Assembly: GCF_003086295.3 (NCBI RefSeq)
Contig: NC_092048.1
Location: 91,120,626 to 91,184,625 of the forward strand
Direction of reading: 5' to 3'
Length of the DNA: 64,000 bases
Source: Arachis hypogaea
Taxonomy: Eukaryota > Streptophyta > Magnoliopsida > Fabales > Fabaceae
Shown here: positions 32,896 through 43,853 of the stretch, in pieces
Layout of the letters: each line of letters opens with the position of its first letter
Position numbering within the stretch: the stretch's first letter is position 1
Position numbers and translations under genes: made by a program
Notes under the pieces: generated by a model
Database searches by the model: none
Seen by the model: only the letters and a program-made list of their open reading frames with translations
What the model was told of the DNA's origin: nothing

Positions 32896-33010
32896 TTGCG
32901 CCGCCCAGTTTTCTTTCTCTCTCTCTCCCAATCCTACTTCTCTCTTATTCTCTTATCCTTTTATTTTTTCTTTCATTTTAATATTTGTCTTTTCTATTTT
33001 CAGTTCTTCT

Positions 33011-33047
33011 TTGCTTGAGGACAAGCAAACCCTTAAGTTTGGTGTTG
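33011..33047 (+). promoter_or_regulatory. Internal polypurine-like module of element D
   Basis: The hairpin TTGCTTGAGGACAAGCAA (7-bp stem, AGGA loop, 33011-33028) followed by CTTAAGTTTGGTGTTG. Almost the same 38 bases sit directly before the 3' LTR (34220-34256). In E the related copy lies just upstream of the env-position ORF. Confidence 0.6.
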
Positions 33048-34219
33048 ACGCTGCGCTTACAGGTTTTCTAGTACAAAAGGGAGGTGAATCATCTTCGCGA
33101 AGGAGCACAACCTGAAGAATAAAGCGACCACTAGGATAATTAAGGTGGTTGAGTTCCTTTCATTTTTTATTCCTCCCCTCTTTTTCTATGATATGTTCCG
33201 GTTTCCTGTTATTTTGCTTTGTTTGTTGCATGATCCTTTATTAGTTAGAATCCTAAGACTAGTTTAGTTTTTCTATTGCTTTAATTCTGAAAAGATGTCT
33301 CATGTATTACTCACTGAGCTTAAATTAAAAAAAAATATAGGAGTGATATATTGCATGAGAAAGTGGGTCTATATTGAATAATAGTCTTATTTACTTAAAT
33401 GTGGTGGTATTTTCTGTGATTCTGAATGCATGACATGAACAGTGCATATTTTTTGATAGTGAAGTTTATGAATGTTAAAATTGTTGGCTCTTGAAAGAAT
33501 GATGACAAAGAGAAATGTTATTGATAATCTGAAAAATCATAAAATTGATTCTTGAAGCAAGAAAAAAACAGTGAAAAACACAAAGCTTGCGAAAAAAATA
33601 AAAAAAATAATAATAAAAAAAAAAGAAGCAAGCAGAAAAAGCCAATAATCCTTTAACTTAAAAGGCAAAGGGTAAAAAGGATCCAAGACTTTGAGCATTA
33701 ATGGATAGGAGGGCCCAAGGGAATAAAATCTTGGCCTAAGCGGCTAAATCAAGCTGTCCCTAACCATGTGCTTGTGGCATGAAGGTGTCAAGTGAAAAGC
33801 TTGAGACTGAACGGTTAAAGTCGTGATCCAAAGCAAAAAGAGTGTGCTTAAGAGCTCTAGGCACCTCTAACTGGGGACTCTAGCAAAGCTGAGTCACAAT
33901 CTGAAAAGGTTCACTCAGTTATGTGTCTGTGGCATTTATGTATCCGGTGGTAATACTGGAAAACAAAATGCTTAGGGTCATAGCCAAGACTCATAAAGTA
34001 GCTGTGTTCAAGAATCAACATACTGAACTAGGAGAGTCAATAACACTATCTGAATTCTGAGTTCCTATGGATGCCAATCATTCTGAACTTCAAAGGATAA
34101 AGTGAGATGCCAAAACTGTTCAGGATTGCAGTTGTAAACCCCACCATAAGAGAAGACATGGGCTTAATCGAACTCTCATTCTCATGCAAATTCACATCCT
34201 AAGCTTATATTAGTTTTGG
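33048..34219 (+). other. Element D env-position region without a gene
   Basis: 1.2 kb between the two modules. Purine-rich with A-runs (33590-33625); no supportable frame. E has an ORF of about 1.15 kb at the matching place, so D has lost or replaced it. Confidence 0.65.
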
Positions 34220-34256
34220 TTGCTTGAGGACAAGCAACAGTTTAAGTTTGGTGTTG
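34220..34256 (+). promoter_or_regulatory. Element D terminal module at the polypurine-tract position
   Basis: Hairpin TTGCTTGAGGACAAGCAA (34220-34237), then TTTAAGTTTGGTGTTG abutting the LTR start TGATGCG. It holds the polypurine-tract position but is G/T-rich rather than all-purine. Confidence 0.65.
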
Positions 34257-35659
34257 TGATGCGTGAGCATCTTGTCTATCTTTTCCTAGTGAATTTGCAT
34301 CTAAATTGTTGAATTTAATTAAGAATTAATTATATTTTAGCCACTATGGATGCTATTTTGAGTTTTGTACAATACTGTTTATTTTAGGTAGCATTTGGCG
34401 GAATTTGATGGAGTTTCTGCAGAGAAAGAGAAGAAGCTAAGGAGATGACCAGCGAATACCGACGCGGACGCATGGCTCACGCGACCGCGTGGAATGGAGG
34501 AAATCACAATGACGCGATCGCGTGCCTGACGCGAACGTGTGGACTGGAATCTGCACAAATGACGCGGACGCGTCACATGCGTCACGTGCAGAAAAAGTAG
34601 AAAAACGCTGGGGGCGATTTCTGGGCTGTTTTGACCCAGTTCTTAGCCCAGAAATCACAGATTAGAAGCTGCAGAATGGACAAATCAAGTGGTCCCACCG
34701 ATCAGCTAAAGACTTGTTAATTAATTCGAATTTAAATTCAAATCTTATTTTAGGAAAAGATATTATTTTAATTTTAATTTTAGAAATTTGATTTTTGAAT
34801 TATTAGGATTAGTTATAAAAGGGATCCCAATAGGGTGGTTCCAGAAGAAGATATTCCAAAACATATTCCACAACATTATTCCATACAAATTTATATTCCG
34901 TATTCCATGAGCAACTAATCCTCCACTGTTAAGGTTAGGAGCTCTGTCTATTGTATGGATTGATAATATTATTTTTCTATTTTAATTCATGTTTTGATTT
35001 ATATTCAATAATTGTTTTCGTTCTTTATTTTATGACTTTGGGTGGAACGGAAGTATGACCCATGTTCTATTTGAGTTCTTGTAAAACTTGGAAAAGCTCT
35101 TTACTTGAACAATAGCTTGAAAACATATTATCCTGAATTTCTAATTGTTTGTATTTAACGGGATACGTGACATATAATCCCTTTATTTTTGGATAATTAG
35201 GATTCTTGTGGCATATAAACTAGAATTTGATCATCACCCTCTAATTGGAATTAATTGTCCAAGGAATTGGCAGTTGATGAATTTTATAGGAGACTAGGAA
35301 GGTCTAAAGAATTAGGGTCTAGTCACAAATAGTTTGCCATGAATTAAATCTTGCATGATTAAAATAGTTAATAAGAAAAGTCAATCCAGAAAATAGATAA
35401 CTCTGAAACCTTAACTGCCTTCTCCATATATTATTCCCAACTTAATTACTTGCCCTTCTTCAATATTTTTGATATTGTTTAATGTCTTTTATACTGCATC
35501 TCAACACCAATTTTTGTTTGTCTAACTAAGCCTATCAAACACTATTGTTGCTTAGTCCATCAATCCTCGTGGGATCGACCCTTACTCACGTAAGGTATTA
35601 CTTGGTACGACCCGGTGCACTTGCCGATTAGTAAGTGTGGTTGTAAAAATACCGCATCA
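34257..35659 (+). repeat. Element D 3' LTR (1403 bp)
   Basis: Near-identical to the 5' LTR; lacks 17 bp of the palindrome block. Ends ACCGCATCA followed by the duplicated CAACC. Confidence 0.95.
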
Positions 35660-35885
35660 CAACCCAACCCCCTTGGATACCATAACCAGTAATATGCATA
35701 CCTCACTGCAATTCTTTGAGAAGACGATCCAGGACTAATACTCTCGGTTATTTTTATTGGGTTGGACTTATGACAACCACAAATTAAACTTTGATTGAGG
35801 AGTGTTTGTTGGTCTAGACTATGCTTGCAACAAAATAATCCCATTTTTAATGAGAAATTCTAGATCAACATAAATTCTTATATCA
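35660..35885 (+). repeat. Element A 3' LTR, third piece
   Basis: Matches the end of the A 5' LTR (CCCCCTTGGATACCATAACC to CTTATATCA) and joins copia RNase H sequence at 35886. Confidence 0.88.
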
Positions 35886-36392
35886 CACTGGCAAGCAATG
35901 AAGTGGATTCTTAGATACCTTAATGTTACTTCCAAAGTTTGTTTATGCTTTCGGAGTGGCCAACCTATGTTGGATGGTTACACAGATGCGGATATGATTG
36001 GGATCTTGATTCAAGAAAGTCTACCTCTGGTTATATGATGACTTTTGCAGGGGGAGCTATATCGTGGCAATCTCAACTTCAAAAATGTGTTGCTTTTTCT
36101 ACTATAGATGCAGAATACATTGCTGTTGTTGAAACTTCTAAAGAACTCTTGTGGATGAAGAAGTTTCTACAAGAGTTAGGCATCAATCAAGAGAAGCTTG
36201 TGTTATTTTGTGACAGTTAAAGTGCTATCCATCTTAGTAAGAATCCGACATTTCATTCCAGATCGAAGCACATAGAGGTGAGATATCATTGGATATGTCA
36301 AGCGCTTGAGATGAAGTCATATGCACTTGAGAAGATTCATACTGATGATAATGATTTAGATATGATGACTAAGATTACCTGCAGTGAAGTTT
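35886..36392 (+). pseudogene. Copia RNase H and polyprotein C terminus
   Basis: Begins HWQAMKWILRYLNVTSK, which should follow the RT part at 3096. After a frameshift near 35985 the core reads KSTSGYMMTFAGGAISWQSQ, STIDAEYIAVVE and LLWMKKFLQELG, the copia RNase H signature. A TAA follows LFCDS (36218-36220), then SAIHLSKNPTFHSRSKHIEV and a normal end near 36392. Confidence 0.9.
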
Positions 36393-36401
36393 GATTCCTG
36401 C

Positions 36402-36420
36402 AAAGAGAAGGTGGGATTGG
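36402..36420 (+). promoter_or_regulatory. Copia polypurine tract
   Basis: AAAGAGAAGGTGGGATTGG before the LTR start TGTAGTAGCC. Confidence 0.7.
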
Positions 36421-37372
36421 TGTAGTAGCCTATCTCCACTTGAGTTGGTCAGGGAGATATTTTTTGGTGGGTCCCCAACTTCAAGTGGGGCCCACACAAA
36501 TTTAAAAACAAAAACAAACAAAAAATAAATAAATAAAAGAAAAGTGGCTAATAAGCCACGGTAAGGAGAGAGAGAGATTTGGAAGTCTTCTTTTTTGAAA
36601 CAAAGGAAAACAGAGAGAGTGAGGAGTGTCTTTGGCATCGAAGAGGAGAAGAAAATTAGGGGAAAATGGCAAGCCATTTTGTATCTGATTGAACCGGTAA
36701 ACTTGCTCCATTTCTTATGAAATTTTAGTATGTTATTCCTAGTGTAGAGATGAACATTAGGATATAACTTGCTAGTTGTATTGCCTTCTCTTTTGTCTGA
36801 TTTGAGATACCCACTTTGTGAAGGATTTATGTTGATTCCATCAGTTTTGATGATGTATTTTATTGATTGTTGAGATGCCCTAGTGCTACTAAACCTAAAA
36901 TCACTTAACAAACATATTAAGGCATCGAATGGAATTAAAATGAGTTAAATTTAGCTATTTTAAGGCCTAAAAAGTATGTTTTCACATTTAAGCACAAATC
37001 AAGGGAGAATTACAAAACCATGCTATTTCATTGAATAAATGTGGAAAAAGGTGATAAAATCTCCCAAATTAAACACAAGATAAACCACAAAATTGGGGTT
37101 TATCAGCTACTAGGAAGAATGATTGGGTACTCATTATTTTGATAGTGGAAGATTTTTCTGTATTAGATCCCGTGGATTTTTTGTCCCTCTTTTGCAGGTT
37201 TTCCCACGTTAAAATTCTGGTGTCTGATTATTTAATTTCTACCATTATATTTGCTGCTTGGAGTATCTTTGGTATTGCCTATTTAATCGCACAAATTATG
37301 AAAAAATTATTTTTGGTGCTTCTACTGTTAGACAGATTCTTATTTGAACCTTTTGTTGAGTTTTTCCCAACA
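36421..37372 (+). repeat. Copia 3' LTR, interrupted
   Basis: TGTAGTAGCC ... TTTTTCCCAACA, 952 bp including a 215-bp piece of A-type LTR at 36891-37105. Sequence on both sides of that piece is continuous copia LTR. Confidence 0.75.
36891..37105 (-). mobile_element. 215-bp fragment of an A-type LTR in the copia LTR
   Basis: On minus it begins TGATAAACCCCAATTTTGTG at 37105 and covers only the first about 215 bp of the A-family LTR. Flanked by GCTACT on both sides (36885-36890 and 37106-37111), like a target duplication although the LTR end is missing. Confidence 0.7.
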
Positions 37373-37995
37373 CCTGACTCCTACCTCCTATCAAAGTTTA
37401 TAGTTACTAAAAAGATACTATAAGAAAGAAATGATAGAAAGAATAAGTATGAACACAAACTGATTCAATTTGGGGTTTAAGGAGGATTAATATATTTAGG
37501 ATTTTAAAGAGAGTTAAGTACCACATTGGGTCAACATTAACCAACATTTATTTATTACCTCAATTAATAGTTTTAGTGTTAGTGTGGCAGTGATGATGCC
37601 AACTCATCACTCCGTTAGTAAGTCGTTACTGTAAAAGGGTTGAGAGACTAATATAATGCCCAATTATCAATATCGAGGATATAAATAGTACAATTAGAAT
37701 TTTGAAGACCATTTAAGTGCACATAGCCGATCTCAATGACCACTTTAAAACTTTTAGTATTCGAATAATAATTGTTTAGCTAAAAAAACAAACTCTCACA
37801 AAAAATAATGAACATGGATCATAAATAAAAAAATCATTAAAGGATTGTAGTACAAAATAATATACATACATCTGTTCTAGAATTTATTAAAAATTGAAAA
37901 TATTTCTTGTGTACTCTAATAACAAAATTATTTTCATCACTCATATTTTAATTGAAAAAACTAAAAAAAAAAAAAGACTTATTAGAGTTCATATA
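37373..37995. repeat. Host segment, first copy of a diverged duplication
   Basis: CCTGACTCCTACCTCCTAT onward resembles 39408-40010 over about 580 bp with many substitutions and indels. AT-rich, no gene. Confidence 0.7.
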
Positions 37996-38004
37996 TATCC
38001 CAAA

Positions 38005-39278
38005 GGAAAAACTACCAAAAGTACCCATGAAGTTTATGAACGCTGACAAAAGTACCCATAAACTAAGAAAATTAACGCTGTACCCATGAAAGATGGGTTC
38101 CATATGACAAAAGTATCCAAATCCTAATTTTTGTTGATTTTTTAATAAAATTCCTAAACTACCACACCCTAAGCCCATTCTACCGTCACTCCCTCTCTTC
38201 TCTTCTTCCTCTCTCCTCACTTATCCCTCAAAAACCCTCACAGAGTCACAGAAACTCTCCTCCTAACTTCTCATTGCCGTCCGCCACCCACCTACTCCAT
38301 TACCGCTAATCTCTTCCCCTCTCACTGCTTCTCCCTCTCACTATTAAGGTGACTACAACACCTTCATTGCACACCTGTGACCCAACCTGGGGAGAATGCT
38401 GCCGTGGCACGCCTGTTGCAGCCGAGGAGAACGTCGTCGTGGCGCGTCTGACCCAGCCGAGAACACCGTCATCGCACACCTGAAAAGAGAGAGGGGTCGT
38501 GGTACTCTTGCATGAAGAAAGCGGGTTCGATAAAGAGAAATCAGAGAAGAAATGGAGGCGGCACTGTGGAAGGAGGTTCTGGCATTGACAATGTTACAGT
38601 CGGGCGGCGAAGAAAATTGTATTTTTTTTAAACATTTTTATTTTATTTTTCTTCTTTTTAGAAATTGATTTAGTTACTACTAAAATTATACTGTTCTATT
38701 TTTTTTAAATCTGCTTCTATTTTTTATGAAGGTTGAGATTAATTTACAGAAGACCCAGTTGATGGCCACTTCTACTTCTGATTTTTGCTGAAATAAATTT
38801 CATATTGGATGAATGGATTTGTTGATTTTTTATGGTTGATGGCTTTTTCTATTTCTAGTTTTGCTAAAGTGAATTGAAATTGGATGAATGGATTTGAAAA
38901 TTTGTATGTTTTGAGTATTTTTTTTGTGTTTGATTAATTTGGTTTGGATATGGATTATAAATTTATGAGTGAATCGGTTGAGATCCGATCCTCTACCACC
39001 ACCACTACTATCATTGATTTCGGTCTGGTTTGTTGTAGGAGTAGTTTTGGACTCCATGGCAAGAGTTGGTACAAATTGAGTTATAAAAGGTTGAAAAAAT
39101 GAGTTGAGGTTGAGTGTAGGGTAGTTTAGGAATTTTATTAAAAAATCAACAAAAAATTAAGATTTGAATACTTTTGTCATACAGAACCCATCTTTCATAG
39201 GTACAGCGTTAATTTCCTTAGTTTATGGGTACTTTTGTTAGCGTTCGTAAACTTCACGGGTATTTTGGTAGTTTTTCC
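38005..39278. mobile_element. Small Mutator-like element with long terminal inverted repeats
   Basis: 1274 bp. The ends (38005-38169 and 39112-39278) are inverted repeats of about 165 bp starting GGAAAAACTACCAAAA. The 9-bp flanks TATCCCAAA and TTTCCCAAA agree at 8 of 9 bases, the duplication length typical of Mutator. The interior has a GC-rich stretch (38220-38600) that may be captured genic sequence but no supportable frame or transposase. Confidence 0.8.
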
Positions 39279-39407
39279 TTTCCCAAATTACAAAAGAACA
39301 AGATAACAGCTACAACTACACCATTTTGACATTCGTGCAATCTTGCTTTGATTTAAGATCCTTGTCTAGTTTTTATTGGATAGTGACCAAATCAAGCTCT
39401 CTATTGT

Positions 39408-40010
39408 CTGACTCCTACCTCCTATTGGTTCCAGAAACTGAAAAGATATTGCCAGAATCAATGAGTCATAGAAAGAATAAATATGAACACAAATTGATTC
39501 AATTTGGAATTTAAAGAGGATTCAGTACATTTAGGATTTTAAAGAGTGCTAAGGACTACATTGGGTCACCAACATTCATTTGTCACCTCAATTAGTAGTT
39601 GTAGTGTTCCCGTGGTAGTGATGGTGTCAACTTATCACTCTGTTAGTTATTGTGATAAAAGGATCCATACATTAATAATATGGTGTAAGCTGTTAATATC
39701 TAGAACATAAATAGGACACTTAGAATTTCAGAGATTATTTAAATATATGCTAGCAATTTTAAAGGCTATTTTGAAATTTTAGTTTTCGAATACCATTTTG
39801 AGAATTTAACTTAAAAAGAAAACAAAAAATAATGAATATGGATCATAAATTCAAAAGCCATTAAAAGAGTTATAGTACAAAATAACATACGAACAAATGA
39901 ACAATCATGTAATCATCTCATGACACATGACATCTGATCTAAACTCTATTAAAAATTAAAAATATTTTGTGTGCTCAAATAACAAATGAATATTCTTACT
40001 CTGCAATATT
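39408..40010. repeat. Host segment, second copy of a diverged duplication
   Basis: Parallels 37373-37950, including ATAGAAAGAATAAATATGAA and the CACATTGGGTCA-like stretch. No gene. The following 40011-40845 is AT-rich and holds the 3' flank of the phosphodiesterase gene, with an AATAAA-like signal on minus near 40705. Confidence 0.65.
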
Positions 40011-40845
40011 TATTTTATTAGTTTGAGCTTAGTTTTTATTTTATTAATATTTTTAAATTATATTAAAATAATAACGAACCTATAATTATAATGTGAAATA
40101 CAGTTAATTAATCAAAATAAGAGCATTGGGAAATTTTCTCAAAATTGGGTATCATAAAGGTGGCAGCAAAAGAGTGCATAAAATCTCATCCGTGATATAA
40201 TTAATAGTCACCGTGAGAAGAATTGTGAGGAACAGACCTCCGTAATTCATTCTATTATTTGTAACTTGGGTTGCTGATTGCAACCACAGTACTAGCATGG
40301 AAATAAAAGTGGAGTTGTGAAACACCATGGACGAGGCTTGGTGGAAAATAGATATATATACTTCAAGTGAATAAATAGTAATTATTTTTGCATTCCAGAA
40401 TTTAAGTCTTGACTCATGAATAACTGAATAAGTCACAGGTTTGGCAGATCTTATCACAGAAATTTAGAACATGATTACATGTATTTATGCAGAAAGGAGT
40501 TATTCAATTGTAAACTCCAAAGCAATAAACAAAATTTTGTAAAGTACATCTCAATCTATCTAATATTCAAATGGGGATCTCAATCTATCTGAAGGACATC
40601 AAAATCTTGTAAAGTTGTATGTATGTTAATAATAAATGTTCAAAGCTAACCTTGTTCTCTACTTGTGTTGCTCAAAACAATGTAGAATCAAAATAAATTT
40701 GAAGTAGTTTTTATTACTCATGGGAGGAACAACTGTACATGACTAAACACCAACTATCTGCATTGAGCTACCTCTCAAAATGTTGGCATTTTCTGCTTCG
40801 TTCAACCAGTGGTTATGAATGTTCCTGAAGCGAGCATGAATTTCT

Positions 40846-42402
40846 TTATGCAGCAGATAGAAGAACATCCTTTGCGAATGAGGCAGAGCCGTTATTAGGC
40901 GCGCCCTTAATATTTAGAATAAAAGTAACCAAATTATAAATCTGAACATTCTCAAATGATGGTATCTTCCTCCCCCTTGCAAATTGAGGACCATGTCCAA
41001 TAAAAATGCTCCTCATGGAGAAGAATTCATTATCATATCCATGCGAACCACCACATTCTTTGTTCTTGGATCTCTTCTGCTTAACCTTGAAGCCTTCCTC
41101 AAGCAAGCCAATTATCGGAGGAATCCTATCGCTGGCCGAATAATGAAGCCTGCTAGGCAGATCCTCCTTCAGATACACCTTCAAATACTTCCCATTCTCA
41201 ACTTTCCCAGAACTCAATCCTTGGTTCATCTTAGCAACAACATCTGAAGGTGAATAACCAGAAGGTGGCATGATAGCAAGTAATGGAGTATGAGAAATGA
41301 CCCAATTATCCGGAACATTGATCCAAGGAGCAAGGTCATCCAAGAATATCAATTTCTTATCGCAAGTAGTAACCATTCCATGATCACCGACCATAATAAT
41401 AGTAACATCATCAAAAATCCCTCTTTGTTCCAAACCAGAAATCAACCTACCAATCATTCTATCAATTCTAGAAACAGCTTCGGTGATCTGAGGATCATCC
41501 GCACCAACCTTGTGACCCTGATGATCAGGATCCTCAAAATAAAGTGTCATGAAATCAGGGATTTCATCACTAGGTAAATCAAAGTAGCTCAAAACAGCAT
41601 CAACCCTATCCTCAAATGGAACAGAACTATTGTAATGCCTACAAAAATTCAAAGGGCAATTCCAAGGACCTTTATGTACCTGAGTGCCAGGCCAGAAGTA
41701 TGTGGCAGCATTCAAACCGTTCTTGACGACAGTTTCCCATAAAGGCTCACCAAGCCACCATTTTGGGTCAATGGCTCCCATGTAGAAAGCGTCGCCAGAG
41801 TGTGGATCCAAGAAATGGTTGTTGACGATGCCGTGGTATGCAGGGTAGAGACCAGTGGCAATGGAGTAGTGGTTTGGGAAAGTTAGGGATGGAAAAACTG
41901 GGATCAAACCTGTTTCAGCTTCGGTTCCATTTGCAATCAAGCGTGCAATGTTAGGGGTTGGGGTCTTGAATTGGTACCCGAATCGAAACCCATCTGAGGA
42001 AATTAGGATAACTTTGGGGCGATTGAGCTTTGTGAGAGGACGAGCATGAGACTCAGAAGGCGAAGGAGTTGGAGAAGGAGAAGGAGAAGGAGAAGCAGAA
42101 GAAGTGGCTGATGATGCTGTTGTTGTTGATGAAGATGACGATGATCTGGAAGAGAAGAAGAGGTAGGCGAAGGCAGAAGCTACAGAGAGAGAAATGCAGG
42201 TAACGAGGATGAGAACGATGAATAAGGGTTTGTTATTGGAAGTTGACAAAGGTTCCGAAGAAGAAGAAGAGTCGGTGTTGAAAGAGAGAAGAGCCGCTGT
42301 AGAAGGAGAGTCGTCGTGGTCGTGTTCGTCGTCGAGTTCATTGGTCGGAATTGGCGTTGGTTTGGTTGAAGTCAATTTGGATGGTAGAGAATCCGAACCC
42401 AT
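40846..42402 (-). CDS. Ectonucleotide pyrophosphatase/phosphodiesterase, type II membrane protein
   Basis: Intact 518-codon single exon. Members hydrolyse pyrophosphate or phosphodiester bonds of extracellular nucleotides or nucleotide sugars. Layout: acidic/Ser-rich cytosolic tail 1-58; one membrane segment about 59-83; low-complexity Ser/Thr/Pro linker 85-120; alkaline-phosphatase-fold domain 128-500. Predicted metal and catalytic residues are all present: Asp137 in ISSDGFR, nucleophile Thr174 in FPSLTFPNH, Asp293 and His297 in EDPDHQGH, Asp340-His341 in VGDHGM, and His454 in GGSHGYDN. The first ATG is used, with the basic/acidic tail expected for type II topology; the active site would face the wall or lumen. 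The intronless form fits what I recall of plant NPP genes. A 3.5 kb hAT-like element lies 267 bp upstream of the ATG and may affect expression. The exact substrate cannot be told from sequence. Confidence 0.93.
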   Translation of the reverse strand: MGSDSLPSKLTSTKPTPIPTNELDDEHDHDDSPSTAALLSFNTDSSSSSEPLSTSNNKPLFIVLILVTCISLSVASAFAYLFFSSRSSSSSSTTTASSATSSASPSPSPSPTPSPSESHARPLTKLNRPKVILISSDGFRFGYQFKTPTPNIARLIANGTEAETGLIPVFPSLTFPNHYSIATGLYPAYHGIVNNHFLDPHSGDAFYMGAIDPKWWLGEPLWETVVKNGLNAATYFWPGTQVHKGPWNCPLNFCRHYNSSVPFEDRVDAVLSYFDLPSDEIPDFMTLYFEDPDHQGHKVGADDPQITEAVSRIDRMIGRLISGLEQRGIFDDVTIIMVGDHGMVTTCDKKLIFLDDLAPWINVPDNWVISHTPLLAIMPPSGYSPSDVVAKMNQGLSSGKVENGKYLKVYLKEDLPSRLHYSASDRIPPIIGLLEEGFKVKQKRSKNKECGGSHGYDNEFFSMRSIFIGHGPQFARGRKIPSFENVQIYNLVTFILNIKGAPNNGSASFAKDVLLSAA

Positions 42403-42660
42403 CTTCGGACATTCAAAAGAAAGATAGAAAGAAAGTCGTTTAATTTCAGGTTGTGTCGGTGTTATTCGCTGCAGATTTGGGGAAGAAAGGGATCTTGTTA
42501 TTGTTTGGTTGAGTTGAATCTAAGCAACTGTGGTGAGTTACAGATACAGCGATGTTCGTTCGCTGTCCGCGGAGACTCCAAGTCAGCCACGGTCTCTAAA
42601 GTCATTGGTGGATCATGAGATGGGAAGGGACCCACCTGTGACTTAACGGTTCCATAACTA
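42403..42660 (-). promoter_or_regulatory. Phosphodiesterase 5' flank between the start codon and the hAT insertion
   Basis: About 260 bp. Purine-rich AAAGAAAGATAGAAAGAAAG leader-like sequence just upstream of the ATG. I see no clear TATA box, so the promoter may be TATA-less or separated by the insertion. Confidence 0.4.
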
Positions 42661-42839
42661 ACAATTACCAAGGTTTTAAAAACCGGTTTGAACCGGCCGA
42701 TCAAACCGTAAACAGGTAGAAATAGTATTCAGTTAGATGCTATAATCAAAAGTTTCAAAAATCACAGTTGAACCGCCAAATCGGCCAGAAACTAGTCGAT
42801 CGAACCGAACCATGAATATCGGCTAATTTTCTCCCAAAA

Positions 42840-43200
42840 GTCCAAAACGACGCCATTTGGTTTAGAGGAGAGGAACCCTACCAAAAACACACAGCCACTC
42901 TCTTACAGTCACAGACACTCAGTTACTCTCCTTCTCCTTCCTCTCATCAAGCTCTTTCCTCACTCCCTCACTCCCTCGCTTCCTTTCAACCTCCATCGTG
43001 CATCTGCTGTTAGAACGTCGAACTTCAACACCGCCGTCACCACTGCAACGAGTCTCGCCTCCTACCTCACTCGCACAGCCAATGTCCCACGGTGCCAGCT
43101 TTGTTCCACCACGCTCCTACCCTTCAGCCGCGCCAGCCCTTCCGTGGTGCTCCCTATCCCGCTGTGTGCTCAGTTTGCTGTTCTTTTCTAGGTATTTTTG
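42840..43200 (+). other. Exon-like segment inside the hAT element
   Basis: CT-rich leader (CACTCAGTTACTCTCCTTCTCC-type) and an open frame rich in Ser/Pro (78 codons from 42998), ending at a TTTTCTAGGTATT donor-like site. It could be captured gene sequence or the relic of the transposase leader exon; no similarity recognised. Confidence 0.3.
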
Positions 43201-43853
43201 TTTTAAAATTTTAATTGTAATTGTTGTTAGTTAATCTGTGAACTGTAATTTTTTATTACTGTAATTTAGGATTGTGGATAATCTTGAATAATTGTGGTTA
43301 GTTAATTTGTGAACTTTGTTGTTGTAAATATTTTATTGCGTAATTGTCTATGTTGACTGTTGAGATTTATGGATTACTGTGGGTTGTTGTGGAAATTATT
43401 GACTATTGAGACTGTATTGTTGATGTGCTATTGTAGACAATTAAGTTGTATTGTTGCTGTTAATATAGTGTAGTTTATAAACTATATTATTATTGGATTG
43501 TATTGTTGACTATTGAGATTGTATTGTTGCTGTGATATTGTTTTTATCACATGCAGTGCTGAAATCTTGCAGCTTATGATCATCAGCCAAACGAAGGAAG
43601 GGATCAATCTGGATATATAAAATGAAATCATTAAAGTAAAATAATACTTTTTTATCTTGAGAATCCCATTAATTGAAAGATAGAGAGAGTTAAAAGATCA
43701 GTTTGCTATTACAAATTTCTTTCAATTATAATAAAAGTTAAAAAAAAAAAAGATCTCACATGTTTTTTTGTAATTTTTTTTTGGCAACAACAAAGAAATT
43801 TTAAAATTTTTATTAGACTATAATTATCTTTTGGTGTATTTATTTTAAATTTT

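Larger units (their letters stand above)
25220..35659 (+). mobile_element. Element D: Athila-like Ty3/gypsy retrotransposon, nearly complete
   Basis: 10.4 kb with TG...CA LTRs (25220-26639 and 34257-35659), a perfect 5-bp target duplication CAACC (25215-25219, 35660-35664), a tRNA-Asp primer site, an uninterrupted gag-protease-RT-RNase H frame and an integrase remnant. The LTRs differ by roughly 20 substitutions plus one 17-bp deletion by eye, so it is one of the youngest insertions here. The integrase core and the env-position ORF are missing, so it could not integrate by its own means. Confidence 0.93.
3111..35885 (+). mobile_element. Element A: non-autonomous Ty3/gypsy-type LTR retrotransposon, host of B and D
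   Basis: 5' LTR 3111-4663, tRNA-Asp primer site 4670-4687, internal region 4688-9981 with a gag-like but no reverse-transcriptase frame, polypurine tract ending at 9981, and a 3' LTR in three pieces: 9982-10361, 24496-25219 and 35660-35885. The first about 20 bp of the 5' LTR are lost; the 3' copy starts TGATAAACCCC. Because pol is missing it must have depended on a partner. It resembles the FIDEL/Feral type described from Arachis, by memory only. Confidence 0.8.
2498..37372 (+). mobile_element. Ty1/copia retrotransposon, 5'-truncated and split by nested insertion
   Basis: Oldest layer of the left-hand nest. It consists of reverse-transcriptase sequence (2498-3096), then 32.8 kb of inserted element A and its own passengers, then RNase H sequence (35886-36392), a polypurine tract and a 3' LTR (36421-37372). 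The 5' LTR, gag, protease and integrase are missing. About 7 codons between the RT part and the RNase H part are also absent at the insertion junction. The element is inactive. Confidence 0.85.

Noticed and set aside
32347..33115. Several overlapping open frames on both strands
   Set aside because: They arise from CpG-rich palindrome repeats, which lack stops in all frames; no domain or codon signal.
37948..38220. 90-codon minus frame ending near the small Mutator element
   Set aside because: It is a translation of the terminal inverted repeat itself.
40984..41577. Plus-strand frames over the phosphodiesterase gene
   Set aside because: Shadows of the intact minus-strand coding sequence.
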